Shown: positions 1-14,583, counted from the stretch's first letter. The stretch is DNA of 64,000 bases from Diphasiastrum complanatum (GCA_029204225.1 CM055103.1:38175648-38239647); one strand, 5' to 3'. Numbers and translations: made by a program. The notes: a model not told the origin generated them from the sequence alone.

Positions 1-929
1 CCAACAAGTACGATAGTAATGTAGTCTTTATACATTACCGTCTTAAATTTGTAGACACCATATCCTTTGGAACCTAACTAAGACAAACTTTGGTATTCCC
101 TTTAGCAGCTCGATGACAAGAAGCCAATATACTTGTCAAATCCAAAATCTAACCAATGTTCAAAAGACTAGAGCGAAAATGGAAGCACTTTCTTCCACAA
201 CCCCTAGAGGCTAGTACAATGCTAGACAACACTCAGTGCTATATTATAAGAAACAAAAAATTTCCAATCATACCCTACCTAGATAGTGGCTTTTGAAGCA
301 TGAAAAAGATGGAAATATTAGAAATGTCCAAAACAGCGGATTTTCAGCAACCTAACTTCTAAGTTCTGTGAATTCAAATCTCAATACGAGGTGAAATATT
401 AGTGGCCTATTCTGGAAAATGTAACAATGTAAAAAATCCTCCCAAAACCCCAATTATGAAACCAAACAATACAAGACCCCATTTCAAAACAGTCCGCGTA
501 TGAAATGGATTTTCAATGAATGAAATAGTTTAAAGGAAGCGTTCCGAAACATCCCGTGCAAGTATAATATGTACCAAGATGCACCATGATTCTAAATCGT
601 GGTTCAAACTGTGATTCGCAAATCACTCGCGGTTCATGAATCATGATTCGCAAAAAATTAAAAAATAATTTTTTTTTTACTTGCAATTTTTTTGAACCTA
701 AAAACTGCTGGAATTGGACTTGGAATCTACTGGGGGGAACCCATAACTACTAGAAACCCATTTACTCTTTCTACTGACACCCATATTGCATGTATTTATA
801 GGTTCAATTCCAATAGCTTTTACATCCAACAAGAATTGCAGCAAGTAAATTTTTTCTTTTTTTGCGATTTGCTGCCGCGAATCACTGGTTTCGCAATTCG
901 CTGGTATGTACTATGTAGTATGGATCATA

Positions 930-1162
930 ACAATAGGTTACACATATTAGGTGGGACTCAAGCCAAAATTCTGGAGTCATGATTCAAGATTGATTGTTGA
1001 TTAATCTACATTGACTAAATACTATGCTCTTTGTCATAACAGAAGGCTACAAATAACATCCATAACAACAATAGGTATTAGGTGGGACTTGAGAGTTTTG
1101 ACTCTCAAGTCATGATTCAAGATTGATCGTTGATCAAGTATAATCTACATTGCCTAAACACT
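930..1162. repeat. Diverged direct duplication, about 90 bp, two copies
   Basis: The stretch 930-1020 reappears at 1068-1162. Both copies share 'aataggt', 'attaggtgggact', 'gtcatgattcaagattgat' and 'aatctacattg' in the same order, with small indels between them. This is an old local duplication with no coding content. Confidence 0.75.
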
Positions 1163-1330
1163 AGCAAAGCACTTTTGGCCTCAGGCCCTCTGATAACCCG
1201 CCGTGCCAAGACTAGGTTCAACAATCACAATGAAGGTTAGCACTAGAGAGCAAAGGGCCAAAACCACACAGTCTAGACTCTATAGAAGAATACTACAGAG
1301 GCAATAGTCTAGAATGTGCCAGTAACTAAG

Positions 1331-1663
1331 CTAACTTTCAAAGTCCATGAATATAGCAAACATTATGAACCAATATCTCTTTGCTAAAAATATGGCTTAT
1401 GAAGATGAAAGAACTTTCACCTCATTATTTTCATGTTCTTTTTAAATTTTGTTACAATTTTTGTATACTTTACGATTGTTATATCAATGTTATGTCTAAC
1501 TTTCAAAGTCCATGAATATAGCAAACATTATGAACCAATATCTCTTTGCTAAAAATATGGCTTATGAAGATGAAAGAACTTTCACCTCATTATTTTCATG
1601 TTCTTTTTAAATTTTGTTACAATTTTTGTATACTTTACGATTGTTATATCAATGTTATGTCTA
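1331..1663. repeat. Perfect tandem duplication, 165-bp unit
   Basis: The sequence from 1331 repeats from 1496 with a period of 165 bp and, by eye, no mismatch through about 1663. Both copies begin 'ctaactttcaaagtccatg' and end 'gttatgtcta'. The lack of divergence means either a very recent duplication or an assembly artefact. Confidence 0.92.
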
Positions 1664-2468
1664 GAATGACACCCGACATAACAAAGAAAACGTGCAATCT
1701 TCAACCCTATGAAGTCCATTTACAAAGCCATCAACCTCATCATGCATAGTGTGAACCAAAGGCTACACACATAGGCTTTCATAGATTTGTAGAAAGACCA
1801 ACAAACTAAGTTTCTATCACTTTTCCAGAAGTGAAGGGTGGAATCATAATGCAGGCTAGTGCTAAACAGCAAAGCCAATCAAATGATGTCCCTACTCCCT
1901 CATGGAAAAATAAGGAGATTTTACTTTCTTATCACTTCTGATTGCTTAGAACCTCACTAGATAGCATAGCTAGTTTAAGGTTGGTGATCTACGTTTTCAA
2001 AATACATTAAATTCTCTTGGAAGTATATGAGGCAACAAGTGATTTATTGAATTTAGGCCACATAATGCAGGACACTTCAATAAGTGCAACCTGGAATTAA
2101 CTCCTAAATACTATATGATCTAGAAATGCTACACATAACTGCTTAAGGATGGCAGCATCAAACTATTAAAACTGAAGTGAATAAGATACCACACACATTG
2201 CACCTTAAAAATAGCTGATAATTTCTTGTTTAGGAATCACAAGCTTTAAGCTATGTAAGAGCTCTATATTCAGGAAAAACGGAAGACAAAAACAGCTGTG
2301 TCTAAAATGTGTTCTGTGAAGTCAAAAGGAACTCTTGAGGACAAACCTTTCTCAAAGACTTTTGAATAGCAATGGTCCTTTGAGATTTAAGCAATTGCAA
2401 ACAAGGAATGAAACTGCGATGACTTTTGAATTAAGCCATTAAAAGGAAATCTTAGAACCATAACTGAC

Positions 2469-3918
2469 CTGGAAGGAAATTTACTATCAGCCCGAGCTTC
2501 CACTCGAAGCCACCACAAAAGCACTTCCCGACCGCAGTTTCCCAGCGGTTCCACGAAAACCTCATCTTTAACAATTCCCAAAGGATTGCTGGGGGTCTCC
2601 AGATTTGACGATATCCATTCATCCCAATCCGATATATAATCCGGCTTCTCTGCACCTTCCCATAGCATCCTAGAGTTGAGCACAAAGCCAGCCCATTCCA
2701 AACCTTTCACTGATAAAGCCCTCTCACCAGCATCAAACTTTCTGTTTTGTTCATATGTTGGTAATAGATGCCAACCAATAACATGGCAAGACTCATTGCA
2801 TGCAGGGCCCTGAACAGACACTAGCTGCCTGCCTTGTGCTGAAGAAGCTTGGATCCCCTGAGGATCCTTTGTTGACACATAATTGGCCAGAATACCGACA
2901 GATACAGCACCTAACCACTTCACATTCTGCACTTCATCAAAAAGCTGAAGGCTATGTGTGTTGCTATCATCAGCGAAGATAATAATACCATCGAGCCTTT
3001 GCTCTCTAACGAACCTGTTTTGGCCAAGGACACAGTAAAGTCAGCACTGCACGTAATTAGATATTATCTAACTAAAAGTACAGTAAACAGAGTGAAGTAT
3101 CATTTAAACGGTCACATATGCAGCAAACATGAACAATTTCGCGTTGCCCCTCCCCCGTACCTCAAAGCTTCAATTCGCATGAGGGACTCCACTGTCCGAC
3201 GCTGGTTCCATGCTGCTGGCATGCGTTTATCAATACCTAAATGGAAAAAATCTATACCTGACTGTGCAAGCAAGGATGCTGTCTGATTTGTGACACGTCC
3301 TGCTTCTACCACAATCCACGTCAACGGGCCAGGCACCAACGAAAGTGTGTGCATAAGTCCTGTCAAATGTGGCCATTGAAAAGTTCGAGAAAAGGTAGGC
3401 GTTACAACAATTAGACGTCTCCACTCTCGTGTCACATACAAGCGTCGCTGCTCATGTTGCACCCGTTGTAATAATGCATGTGCCGCAAGCACTTCCACTG
3501 GATTGGGGCGAGGCCATGGCCGAATCAAGATCTCATGTCTCCCAACGTGAACCCTATTGCTCTTTACGGGTGGTACTATTTGCTTGGGATCGAAGAGTGA
3601 TTTCTCCAATGAAACATCAGTTGCTTTAGCAGGAGCATAAGGAAATTTTAAGCCAATCTCAGAATCAGAAACGCCATCAACATTCGAAGAAAACCTTTGT
3701 ACAATAGAATCACCAGGATTTTGCCTAAAAGCAACCACCACCAACAGAGCCTCCCGGGAGAAGCGGAATCCTAGAATGAGACTTACCAGGCAAGCCGCAG
3801 CATGCAAGCACAGTCGTAAGGCGCTAGGCCTTGTGGTTGCCTCTGGAAACCGCTCAGGACTTGAGCTGGTCCTACGAGCATTGCACTTTTGAAGCGGTCC
3901 TTGACCAGTTGCTTTCAT
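2469..3918 (-). CDS. IRX14: IRX14-type GT43 glycosyltransferase, 3' end missing
   Basis: Family GT43 beta-1,4-xylosyltransferase-like protein acting in the Golgi on the xylan backbone together with IRX9 and IRX10 type partners. Exon 1 is 3161-3918 and exon 2 is 2469-3014; the 146-bp intron has GT at 3160-3159 and AG at 3016-3015, and codon 253 is split across it. The joined part gives 434 residues. Seen: a signal anchor at about residues 34-64, RHEILIRPWP at 127-136, VVTPTF and WIVVEAG motifs, FADDSN at 266-271 (the DxD-like metal and nucleotide-sugar site), and LLWWLRVEARADSKFP near the end. Exon 2 ends at a CAG/GTCAGT donor; Arabidopsis IRX14 has roughly 490 residues, so about 55 C-terminal residues are unaccounted for. 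The start ATG lies 21 bp after a tttcag acceptor, which suggests a 5'UTR intron. Family assignment is secure; IRX14 rather than IRX9 rests on the RHEILIRPWP and C-terminal motifs. Confidence 0.9.
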
Positions 3919-4620
3919 CTTTCCCTTGAATCACACCACCTGAAAATATTACATTAAGCAACCTTGGCCAGTGCATGTTCCTTAACTTACAGATAATCCA
4001 CATTCCATCTGTTTGCTCAGTAACTATCAAAAGCAACAGAAACTCATTCACCAGTATCCATTGTTGTCCATCAATCACTGAAGAGAGGCGCGTGTTTTTT
4101 GCATAATTATAACAAAATGCTATAAACTTCAGGATCTCCAAACCGCAGCTTCTTTGCATGCGAACTTTGCATAGAAGTCTAAATGACGAAAATATTTCAT
4201 CGAAACTCCTACATCTTGAGTCTTCGCCAACCTCAGTATTCCCTGTCACCAAAACACACTTCGCAGCGAAATCTGCACAACCCGAGCAAAATGACGATCC
4301 AAAGCTTCAGAGATCCATAAAATCTATCCAAACAACAGCAGTTTAAGAAAGTTCCTGATAGATCTTCCGTAGAAAACAACCATTTCCATCCGACGGCCAC
4401 TTTCAACCAAACCTCACCTATCATACACCATTCTCAACAGAATGATCATAATACCAATATTTACCAACAACACAAGCAAGTCAGATCAGCTGGAACGATT
4501 CGGCTTAGCCAATAGCTAGCATAAAAGCTCAGATATAGCGCCAGAAATACGCGATCGCAACACAAAATAGAAGAACTGCATTCGATCAGCGATCATTTTG
4601 GAGATGGAGAAGGGAAGGCG
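3919..4620 (-). promoter_or_regulatory. Probable 5'UTR, leader intron and promoter-proximal region of the GT43 gene
   Basis: On the minus strand a pyrimidine-poor acceptor (attttcag, AG at 3941-3940) lies just before the start codon, so the first coding exon probably follows a leader intron. No single donor is convincing; a GTAAGT at 3990 would leave an intron of only 51 bp. A purine-rich stretch on the plus strand at about 4600-4640 reads as CT-rich on the minus strand, typical of plant 5'UTRs. No clear TATA box was found. Confidence 0.35.
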
Positions 4621-5656
4621 GGGTCAGAGTGAGGGAGGCGACGACCGGAGTAGCCGGTTTCCCAACCCAAGAATAAAGTTCATCAGAAGACCCTTTACCG
4701 GGGATAGCCCGTGGCTTAGCCCACGTCAACCCGCCACTCCGGTGGCTCGATTTTCTGAATCTTTTAATTTCCAAAATTATCAAAATTGGCATGGAAATGC
4801 TTGTTAGATTGAAATAAGTCGCAATTATCCTACCAAATTTATATTAAAGCAGCAGAAATTAAATGCTTCAAATTACTCTATATAATACTTAAAGGAAAAG
4901 GCAACGAAAAATAATTATAAATGAATATTTTATTTGGGCGAATATTAAGAAAAATTCTGTGACAATGGTTGCCAGACGGGCATGACTCTGACTGCTTCTT
5001 TCATTTTGACGGCCAATTCGCAGTGGGCCATGCCCATTTTTTTTTTTTTTGGTTTAGGGCGGGGAGGGGAGGGGTCCCATGCTAAGTTCATCCCTTTCCA
5101 CGCAAATATGAGTACACAATCATTCTATTGTCATCTTCTTGCCAAACAATTGTTAGTGATGACATCCTTCCAACACAATGGTTGAGATTGGAATATGAGC
5201 TTTCAACTCCTTTGACAATTCATCGTATTGATAAGTCCCAACAAACAAAACACACACACATTCACTCACTTCATGTAAAGATCTGTGGATCATAAACACT
5301 AGGGCATGTTGTTCCATACTTTTGTACTTCTACATGCAAGCATCCGCGTTTCCATTCTTTTGTTAAACCAACCCAAAAAGAAAACTTTCTTGGACAACTT
5401 GAATGTTTAATGTTGTGAGATTCCCACCTTGGTACTTTCAATCAACGAGCCGCAAACTTTGATTCTTCTCGCCACCAAAGGACAATAACTACCTTTGGTC
5501 CTCCAAATAACGCATGGATCCACGTTTGATGACACATACTAAGGGCTGTCAATGTTTACTACTATACCAGAAATGGGCTTTTGGATGTTGTGGAAGCTAA
5601 GACGAACAAACATTGATACCATAACCACTCCATTGCTCGAATTGGCACAACCCAAT

Positions 5657-5734
5657 GGTGTTGGCTGAGTTGGTTAACTTGGCATCCAAAGTTTCTCTGG
5701 TCCCAAGTTCGAGCCTGCCATTGGAAACCAAGAA
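5657..5734 (+). mobile_element. tRNA-like SINE copy A
   Basis: The segment contains an RNA polymerase III box A match (TGGCTGAGTTGG, 5662-5673) and a box B-like AAGTTCGAGCC (5705-5715), spaced as in a tRNA gene. It cannot fold as a functional tRNA because the 3' acceptor arm is missing: the 5' end GGTGTTGG has no complement at the 3' end. A second, about 85% similar copy lies inverted at 14787-14875. No target-site duplication could be recognised around this copy. Confidence 0.7.
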
Positions 5735-7184
5735 TCACTACTCTCCTTGACATAAGTAAGAGATCAACTTTAAACAAACACAAGAGAACATGGCACATAG
5801 AAACAAAGAAGAAGCATCATGTTCAAGATTTGCCAAGAGCATGCACTTGCTCATAGATGCAGGCACATTATTTCTTGAGAAGAAGAAAAAATGTTAAACT
5901 GTTAAACTGTCTAAAATGCCAAAAAATACTTGTCTAGTTAGAACTTGGAAGACCCGTCATTCTAACATGTTATCTTACAAGTTAAGTCCAATAATATGTA
6001 CTATATTTTGTGAACATGCATTATATACAAACATAAAAAAGTTAGATAATTATGACTAGACACATGTTTAATGTACTAGCCTCATTAAAAAAAGTTTATA
6101 CCTTTCTTATTTTTCATTTTTTAAAACTCCAATGACAAGTACCCAACATCAAAGAATAGTGTACTTCAAATGTTATTGGGGGGGGATGCCCTTTGAGGGC
6201 GTTCTGCTCAAGAAGGGCGTCTGCCCGCCGAGGGGGCTGACACACGAGGTGCGTCCTTCCTCAACGTCAAATCACTTTTAACGTTTTTCTTTCTTTCTTT
6301 TATTGTTGTAATTTTTATTTTTTTACATGCACCTCCCAGGCGGAAGGTGCGTGTAAGAAAAGGTAATTTTTTTACATGCACCTTTCGGCATTTCCCTATA
6401 AAAAAAAAAAGCCATATAAAAAATTGCCCCACAGATTACATTCTGTGAGACTGTCCATTCCTTTGTAAAAATGTTAAAAGTAATTTTAAGATAAGAAAAG
6501 AGAACTTCTTGAGAAGAAAAGAGAACTTCTTACTCAAGGAATTAGATATATTTGTACCATAGAAAAACTCATTTCTCTCCCAAAGCCCACTCCATTGTCA
6601 CTTTTTGGCAAAGGCAAGACAATGTACTGAGTCTCAAAGGGCTTGTAAGATAAAACTTCATGCATAATACTTTTGTAGCCCCTTTTCACAGTTGAGATGC
6701 CCTTATATTAATAAATAGCTTATATTTGAAGTTGTGTGGCCCATACTTCAAAAGTAAGCACGTAGAAATCTAACAAATTAATGGAGTTTAAAGGCTTATA
6801 GTCGTTTGATCATGCAACCAAAAATTTCAATCATTGACATTATAAAAAAAATATTCATCCCTCATTCCTGCTTTATCATGGACATAGTAACAACTCTTAT
6901 CAAACTTGACTATTGCAGGTGGCTTGTGGAATATCATTATAAAGTGAAAATTTTGACAATGGTATCAAGAAATCCATGCATAACACACTCACATTCTTCT
7001 AGTAAAATGCATAGATTATAAGATTTCACTTTTTAGCAAAATTGTCTTACGAATACATTGAAAATATATGTCGTTGGTCAGTGAATTGAGAAGAGAATAT
7101 CTATAATGATGAAAAAAATGCATTCTAAGCATTTCTTTCGGGCCACATATTTCTAACTTGAATTTTAGGTCTCTAAACTTATTT

Positions 7185-7310
7185 ACTTGCATAAGTAACC
7201 TAAAAGTCCCTTTGTTGCTATCTAAATGATCAAATAACAATGGACCCATTGGGTTGGACTTACACACGTAGGGTGCCAAATCCCTCACACTTATTCACTA
7301 CTATGGATCT
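7185..7310. repeat. Dispersed repeat fragment shared with 36680-36775
   Basis: Both places contain GGGTTGGACTTACACACG, then AGGGTGCCAAATCCCTC and CACTTATT. Weaker similarity extends to the left (cctaaaagtccctttg against cctaaagtccttttattg). Probably the end of an unclassified transposable element. Confidence 0.65.
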
Positions 7311-7489
7311 TTGATCTAGCCAGGTATATGATGATATCCCGCTATCCTCCAACGGTATCCCCCACCAAAACTGGCGGTGGTCCCATGACACCTTGTAGTT
7401 GATCTCGTGTTGAGAGGTTGGCTGAGCTGCAACTGGCTTGTGGAGAAGGTTATCCCTCTCATTCCCACTTCTCAAATGTTACTTGTGAT

Positions 7490-8397
7490 AACACTATTTG
7501 TAATGGTTCATAATATTGTTTAGTCAGTCGACGTGCACATTGACAAACATCACATGATTGAATATACTTTTTTGTATCCATGTGAATGGATGGCCACTAA
7601 CAACCTGATTGCAAAATCTTGCGAACAATAAATATCAGCTACAAAATGACTCCTCCCATTCCATCATGCGATAACATGATTAGATCTGATATTTTAGCAT
7701 TGTCAAAAAATATCATCAGTACCCCTTCAATACAACTACCTTGTGATTAAATGGTAAGGTTGTGCCTTCATAATTAATCTTTGTTGTTAAACTTTTGTCA
7801 ATGACTCATTAGGTTCACAATGCATCAAATACTCAATAATATCAACTGCCCACTCAGGTACCACTTCCACATAGAACAATGCAGCATTTGGTAGGTCATC
7901 ATCCACTTTAGTATTAACCAGTGTTGATTGGATCCTTGACACATGATCTACAATATAGTGATGTTTGCCCTTTTGAACCACAACACAAAATCAAACTCTG
8001 ACAATAATATTAACCACCTTGCAATACGACCAATATTGCATGTCTTGTTCACCAAAAATAATAGGGGTTGATGATCCATATATAAAGCAAAATGTGTCAC
8101 CATCAAATAATGACGATACTTCTTGATAGAAAACACCATAGCCAAAGCTTTCCCAAGCTACGTGAATATTGATCCAATACCATATTTGGAAGCATCAGTA
8201 TGCACATGAAATTCAATAGTCCAATTCGGTGCTCTTTAGACTCGGTGTAGATATCAAGACATTATTCAAATTTTCAAATGACTCCAAGGCTTCAATAGTC
8301 CAGATTGGAATAATAGTCAGCTTATAAATAGGTCTTGCTAAATCAGTGAAGAATAAGATAAAAAGATGTGATAATAATTCGCATGACCCATAAAATG
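7490..8397 (-). pseudogene. Ty3/gypsy pol remnant: RT end, RNase H, integrase zinc finger
   Basis: Read right to left on the minus strand, the fragment runs in family order. RT thumb (GHANYYHIF at about 8390, then Q-DLFIS) is followed by a region resembling 'FHVHTDASKYGIGSI', then RNase H connection text (AMVFSIKKYRHYLMV, DHQPLLFLVNK, GRIARWLILLSEFDF at about 7960-8145), the HHYIVDHVSRI motif (about 7960) and VPEWAVDIIEYL. It ends with the integrase zinc-binding segment (SHDGMGG, WPSIH, CDVCQ) at about 7490-7680. Stops and frameshifts interrupt every part, and protease, RT fingers/palm and the integrase core are absent. At its right edge it abuts a unit of the AT-rich array that is also found at 9.1 and 10.6 kb. 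Confidence 0.85.
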
Positions 8398-8479
8398 TAA
8401 AGTTTCCGAATCGTGCCTGGTATACCGGTTATTTGATGAGATATTTGCAAAGAATCAGGGAGATTAGTTGGAACAAGTA

Positions 8480-8860
8480 GTACAAGTGGAATCATAGCAG
8501 TAGTTTTAGCATTTTCTAACACCTCTTCCTCTTAAAGGTCTTTTATTGGTATGGATTCTACAAGTGGTGGATCAAGAGTTACTTCTTTCTACTTTTCAGC
8601 TGTTGTGACAACCATAACTGGTGCAACTAGTTCGTTGGCTCTTTGTGAAGTTGGTCGAACTGCTTGTGTTGGTTTAATGAAAATCATGTTTATCAGAGCA
8701 GTTATAGGTGATACATTTGTTCTGGCTAGACAGTCCTTATAGCAATGTCCATTTTCTCATTCATGACAAAATGATATGAATTTTGTTTGGACATTCTATT
8801 ATATGGTGATTTTCTCCACACCCATAGCATTCTAGTGGTGCTCCTGCCCACTGTCTGGAC
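8480..8860 (-). pseudogene. Ty3/gypsy gag C-terminus with zinc knuckle
   Basis: On the minus strand 8829-8791 encodes CYGCGENHHIIEC, a CX2CX3HX4C zinc knuckle as in retrotransposon nucleocapsid, followed by PNK and a frame that soon meets stops. Its orientation and position fit the 7490-8397 pol remnant as upstream gag of the same element, with protease and most of RT lost between them. The Ser/Thr-rich text at about 8550-8740 is probably the gag-protease linker. Confidence 0.65.
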
Positions 8861-8892
8861 TGTTGCTGTTGTGTAGCAATATAGATTTGTAC

Positions 8893-11045
8893 TAGTTTCA
8901 TTATCTAAAGAACTTTTTAGAAAATGAGAGAAGGTGATGAAAATGTGATATATAATTCCACATCCTATCTTCAGAACACCTTGGTTGGAGATACCAAATA
9001 TAATGGAGTCATAGATCCAGTCAGATTTTTTCATATCTATGCAAAGATTGCATCAAATAATCGATACATCAGGTACTGATTTATAAATATTTATCGATTT
9101 TATTTGCAAAAATTGCATCAAATAACCGATATATGATTCACTGATTTTTAAATATTTATCAATCATTTTTATAAATATTTATCGATCTACTTGATCCAAA
9201 TTTTATTTCCAAAAAAATTATTTCTTGATATCATTATCAAAGTTCTTTCAGATTATCTCAAGACTTTATTACTCTTTGAAAAGTCTAGATCCAACTCCGT
9301 TGAACAACAAAAGTCACAAATCTACTAGTTTCATTATCTAAATAATTTTTTAAAAAATGGCAGAAGGTAATAAAAATGTGAATTATAATTTTCCACGTCC
9401 TATCATCAGAATACCTCAATTTTGGCTATACCAAAATATTATGGAGTCATAAATCCAGTCAGATTTTTTAATATCTATGCAAAATCATGTGAAATCTATG
9501 CTTACGTTAATCTAGAGGACAAGCTTAAGTTGTTTCCAGTGGCACTTACAAGAGCTGCACAAGATTGGTTTTATAATCAAGCTCCAAAAAAACGTGTTGA
9601 TTGGAAAGTCATCAAAGCTATCTTGATCATGCGCTATAAGCCAAGAAAATTTTTTGATGATCTATTCATGTTGTTGAGTAAGATCAAAATGGGAAAGAAG
9701 GAGATGGTTCAAGATTATATTGAACATATCAAACATTTCAAATCAGAATGTGATCCAGATCTCATTATTGATGAGGCCATGATTATGTGATTTTTAGTAG
9801 GATTGCCAAAGAATATCAGGCATGAGCTCAAACATCAAGAACACTATATGACAGCAATGTATGATGTAGTACGAGAAGAAGATGAGGAGTCAGATAATGA
9901 ACCGCATATTGGAATGTTGTCTTATATAGTAGGAGAGACTACCTAAACTTCTACAACTATTATTTCTATCAATATCAATGCAACTATAGAAATGATGATG
10001 GATGAGTTCGAGAAACTTGGTCAAAAACAACAAACGTAGTTGGAGAAAATGCAAGCTCAAAGCATTGGAAGACCATCATGCTCAAGTTAGTAAAGCTAGT
10101 GAAAAATGTTTTTTCTGCAATGTATATCCTAATAGGAAAAATGTTTGGTGTGCCATCTGTGCTGGGAATCATACAACAAATGACTGTAACAATGAAACGG
10201 CGAATGACAGATACATATTGTCATTTATAGAATTTTAATAGCCATGAGACAATGTTTTGTTTTTTATATCCCAAGATTATCCAACAACGTTATCACAAGT
10301 ATGAATAATATGAAAATTGAAAGTGGAATGGATGGTAAGGTACATGGACTTGATTTTCTAGAACTATTAGCTTTGTCTGCTCCTCAAGGACCACAAGCAC
10401 CACGAGGGCCTCAAACCAATATGATTGAGCCGGAAGTTTCAACAAGTCAAGATCAGTGAGATTATTCTCATGATCAAATCCTGGTGTACTTGAGTAATTT
10501 TTTGGAAATAAACTTTGAATCAAGTAGATCGATAAATATTTAAAAATCAACGCATGGTATATCGGTTATTTGATGCAATCTTTGTAATTTTTTGGAAGTA
10601 AAATTTGGATCAAGTAGATGGATAAAAATGATTGATAAATATTTAAAAATCAGTGTTTGGTATATCGGTTATTTGATGTGATATATGCAATTTTTTAAGA
10701 ATAAAGTTTGGATAAAGTAGATCGATAAATATTTAAAAATCAATGCTTGGTATATCAGTTATTTGATGCAATTTTTGCATAGATATTGAAAAATCTGAAT
10801 GAATCTATGATTCCAATATTTTGGTATCTCCAACCGAGGTGTTCTGATGATAGGATGTGCAAAATTATAATTCACATCTTTATCACCTTTTGTCATTATC
10901 TCAAAAATTCTTTAGATAATGAAACTAGTAGACTTGTGAATTCTAGTTGTTCAACGGAGTTGGATAGAATTTTCAAAAAGTAATAAAATCTTGATATAAT
11001 CTGAAAATACTTTGGTGATGATATCAAGAAATAATTTTTTTGGAT
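8893..11045. repeat. Inverted repeat flanking a gag copy, with internal AT-rich arrays
   Basis: The left module (8893-9240) holds a gag start region followed by AT-rich units (gcatcaaataaccgata, ataaatatttatcgat). The right module (10495-11045) holds the same units and the same gag start in reverse orientation, ending in the leader that also precedes the central gag (tccaactccgttgaac at about 9290 and, inverted, at about 10955). The arms are diverged and gapped. The right arm has three tandem units of about 90-100 bp. One more unit lies at 8411-8455. Confidence 0.75.
9358..10459 (+). pseudogene. Retrotransposon gag remnant (Retrotrans_gag type)
   Basis: The original start is probably the ATG at 9358 (MAEGNKNV); a small insertion near 9418 shifts the frame, after which 9422-9787 stays open. 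It contains the core of a retrotransposon gag: KLFPVALTRAAQDWFYNQ, RYKPRKFFDDLFML, MVQDYIEHIKHFKSECDPDL. A stop at 9788 and later shifts break it. Further on, a Cys/His cluster (CAICAGNHTTNDC, CX2CX3HX4C, about 10150-10190) matches a nucleocapsid knuckle. No protease or RT follows: the sequence runs into the inverted array at 10495. Ty3/gypsy is the likely class, but no pol is attached to prove it. Confidence 0.75.
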
Positions 11046-13802
<2,757 letters not shown>

Positions 13803-14126
13803 TTATCCATCCTGCTCTTGGAGTTCATGCACCTGGATAGATTTGAGTTCATCTGCCTTTTCTAAAAGGCCTAATTTTTCAGGTTCATGTGCCACTGGAG
13901 CTTTGCTTTCGTGTGGGTGCTCTTGGAGTTCCTCCACTGGGATTGATTTCAGGTGGACATTCTGCAATGAAAGGCCTAATTTTTCAGGTTCTTGTGCCAC
14001 TAGAGCGTTTATTGTGTTAATTGATTCATCGTTGCTTTCTTCACAATGACATTGAAAGAATGATTTCAAATCTTTCTTAAAGTATGCATTATCTACTAAC
14101 AAATGTTGGAATGTTATAGCAGTCAT
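13803..14126 (-). CDS. Unrecognised 107-codon ORF with a 35-residue internal repeat
   Basis: The ORF is open from 14126 to its stop at the left end. It contains two copies of a 35-residue unit, A-x-VA-x-EPEKLGL, then LKSI-x-V-x-ELQE; at DNA level the period is 105 bp (tgctcttggagttc at 13813 and 13918). The repeat stays in frame with conservative differences (Q/H, P/Q), which suggests past selection on the protein, but two copies are weak evidence. The N-terminal part has CHCEESNDES. I do not recognise a family. It could be an exon of a larger gene, a transposon ORF or chance. The gypsy RT fragment starting at 14226 lies on the other strand. Confidence 0.35.
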   Translation of the reverse strand: MTAITFQHLLVDNAYFKKDLKSFFQCHCEESNDESINTINALVAQEPEKLGLSLQNVHLKSIPVEELQEHPHESKAPVAHEPEKLGLLEKADELKSIQVHELQEQDG

Positions 14127-14225
14127 AGAGATCCAATATCACATACTTGAAGTTAGCTATTTCTTTGGTGCTAAATCAATATATCTTGAATTTATTTCCA
14201 CCCTCTAATCTACAAGTGCTCTGAG

Positions 14226-14583
14226 AATTTTTTGGACACGTTGAGTACTATAGAAAATTAATTGCCAATTATGTCATCCTAACTTCACCACTCACTCAAC
14301 CGTTGTGCAAAGAAGAAACTTGTAATTGGATGGAGAGTTAACAACAGGCTTTTTGAGCATTGATTAAAGCTCAAGCTAAGAGTGTGTCAATGATGAGACC
14401 ACCAAATTGGATGTTTACATTTCATGTATATGTGGACACTTCGTCCTTTGCTATCAATATACTGTTAAGCCAAAAGATTGAAAATGAAAAGGATATATTA
14501 TGCAAAAAGACAAGTATCAAAGTCAACAAAAATGAAATTATTCAACCACAGAATGGAATGCATATGGAATCAAATATTCAATA
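14226..14583 (+). pseudogene. Ty3/gypsy RT thumb and RNase H start, remnant
   Basis: The frame reads FFGHVEYYRKLIANYVIL and then TSPLTQPLCKE, the conserved end of Ty3/gypsy RT, followed by QQAF-ALIKAQA and NWMFTFHVYVDTSSFAINI, matching the RNase H start. Here the usual first acidic motif TDAS reads VDTSS, keeping the Asp. Two stops interrupt it at 14339-14360 and it decays after 14583. No other part of the element is attached. Confidence 0.78.

Larger units (their letters stand above)
1..2468. other. Non-coding flank downstream of the IRX14-type gene
   Basis: AT-rich sequence without a convincing coding region; the short ORFs here have no recognisable domain. It should contain the 3' end of the minus-strand GT43 gene, but I searched for the conserved C-terminal exon (a Trp right after a phase-2 acceptor) and found no match, so that exon is either farther left than this window, diverged or lost. 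Direct duplications are listed separately. Confidence 0.6.
4621..7480. other. Intergenic region without a recognised gene
   Basis: Mostly AT-rich with no coding domain. It contains one tRNA-like SINE copy (5657-5734), a short GC-rich patch at about 6178-6260, an imperfect palindrome at about 6325-6355 (ACATGCACCT facing AAGGTGCGTGT), and a repeat at about 7185-7310 that also occurs in intron 3 of the GT8 gene. Confidence 0.55.
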
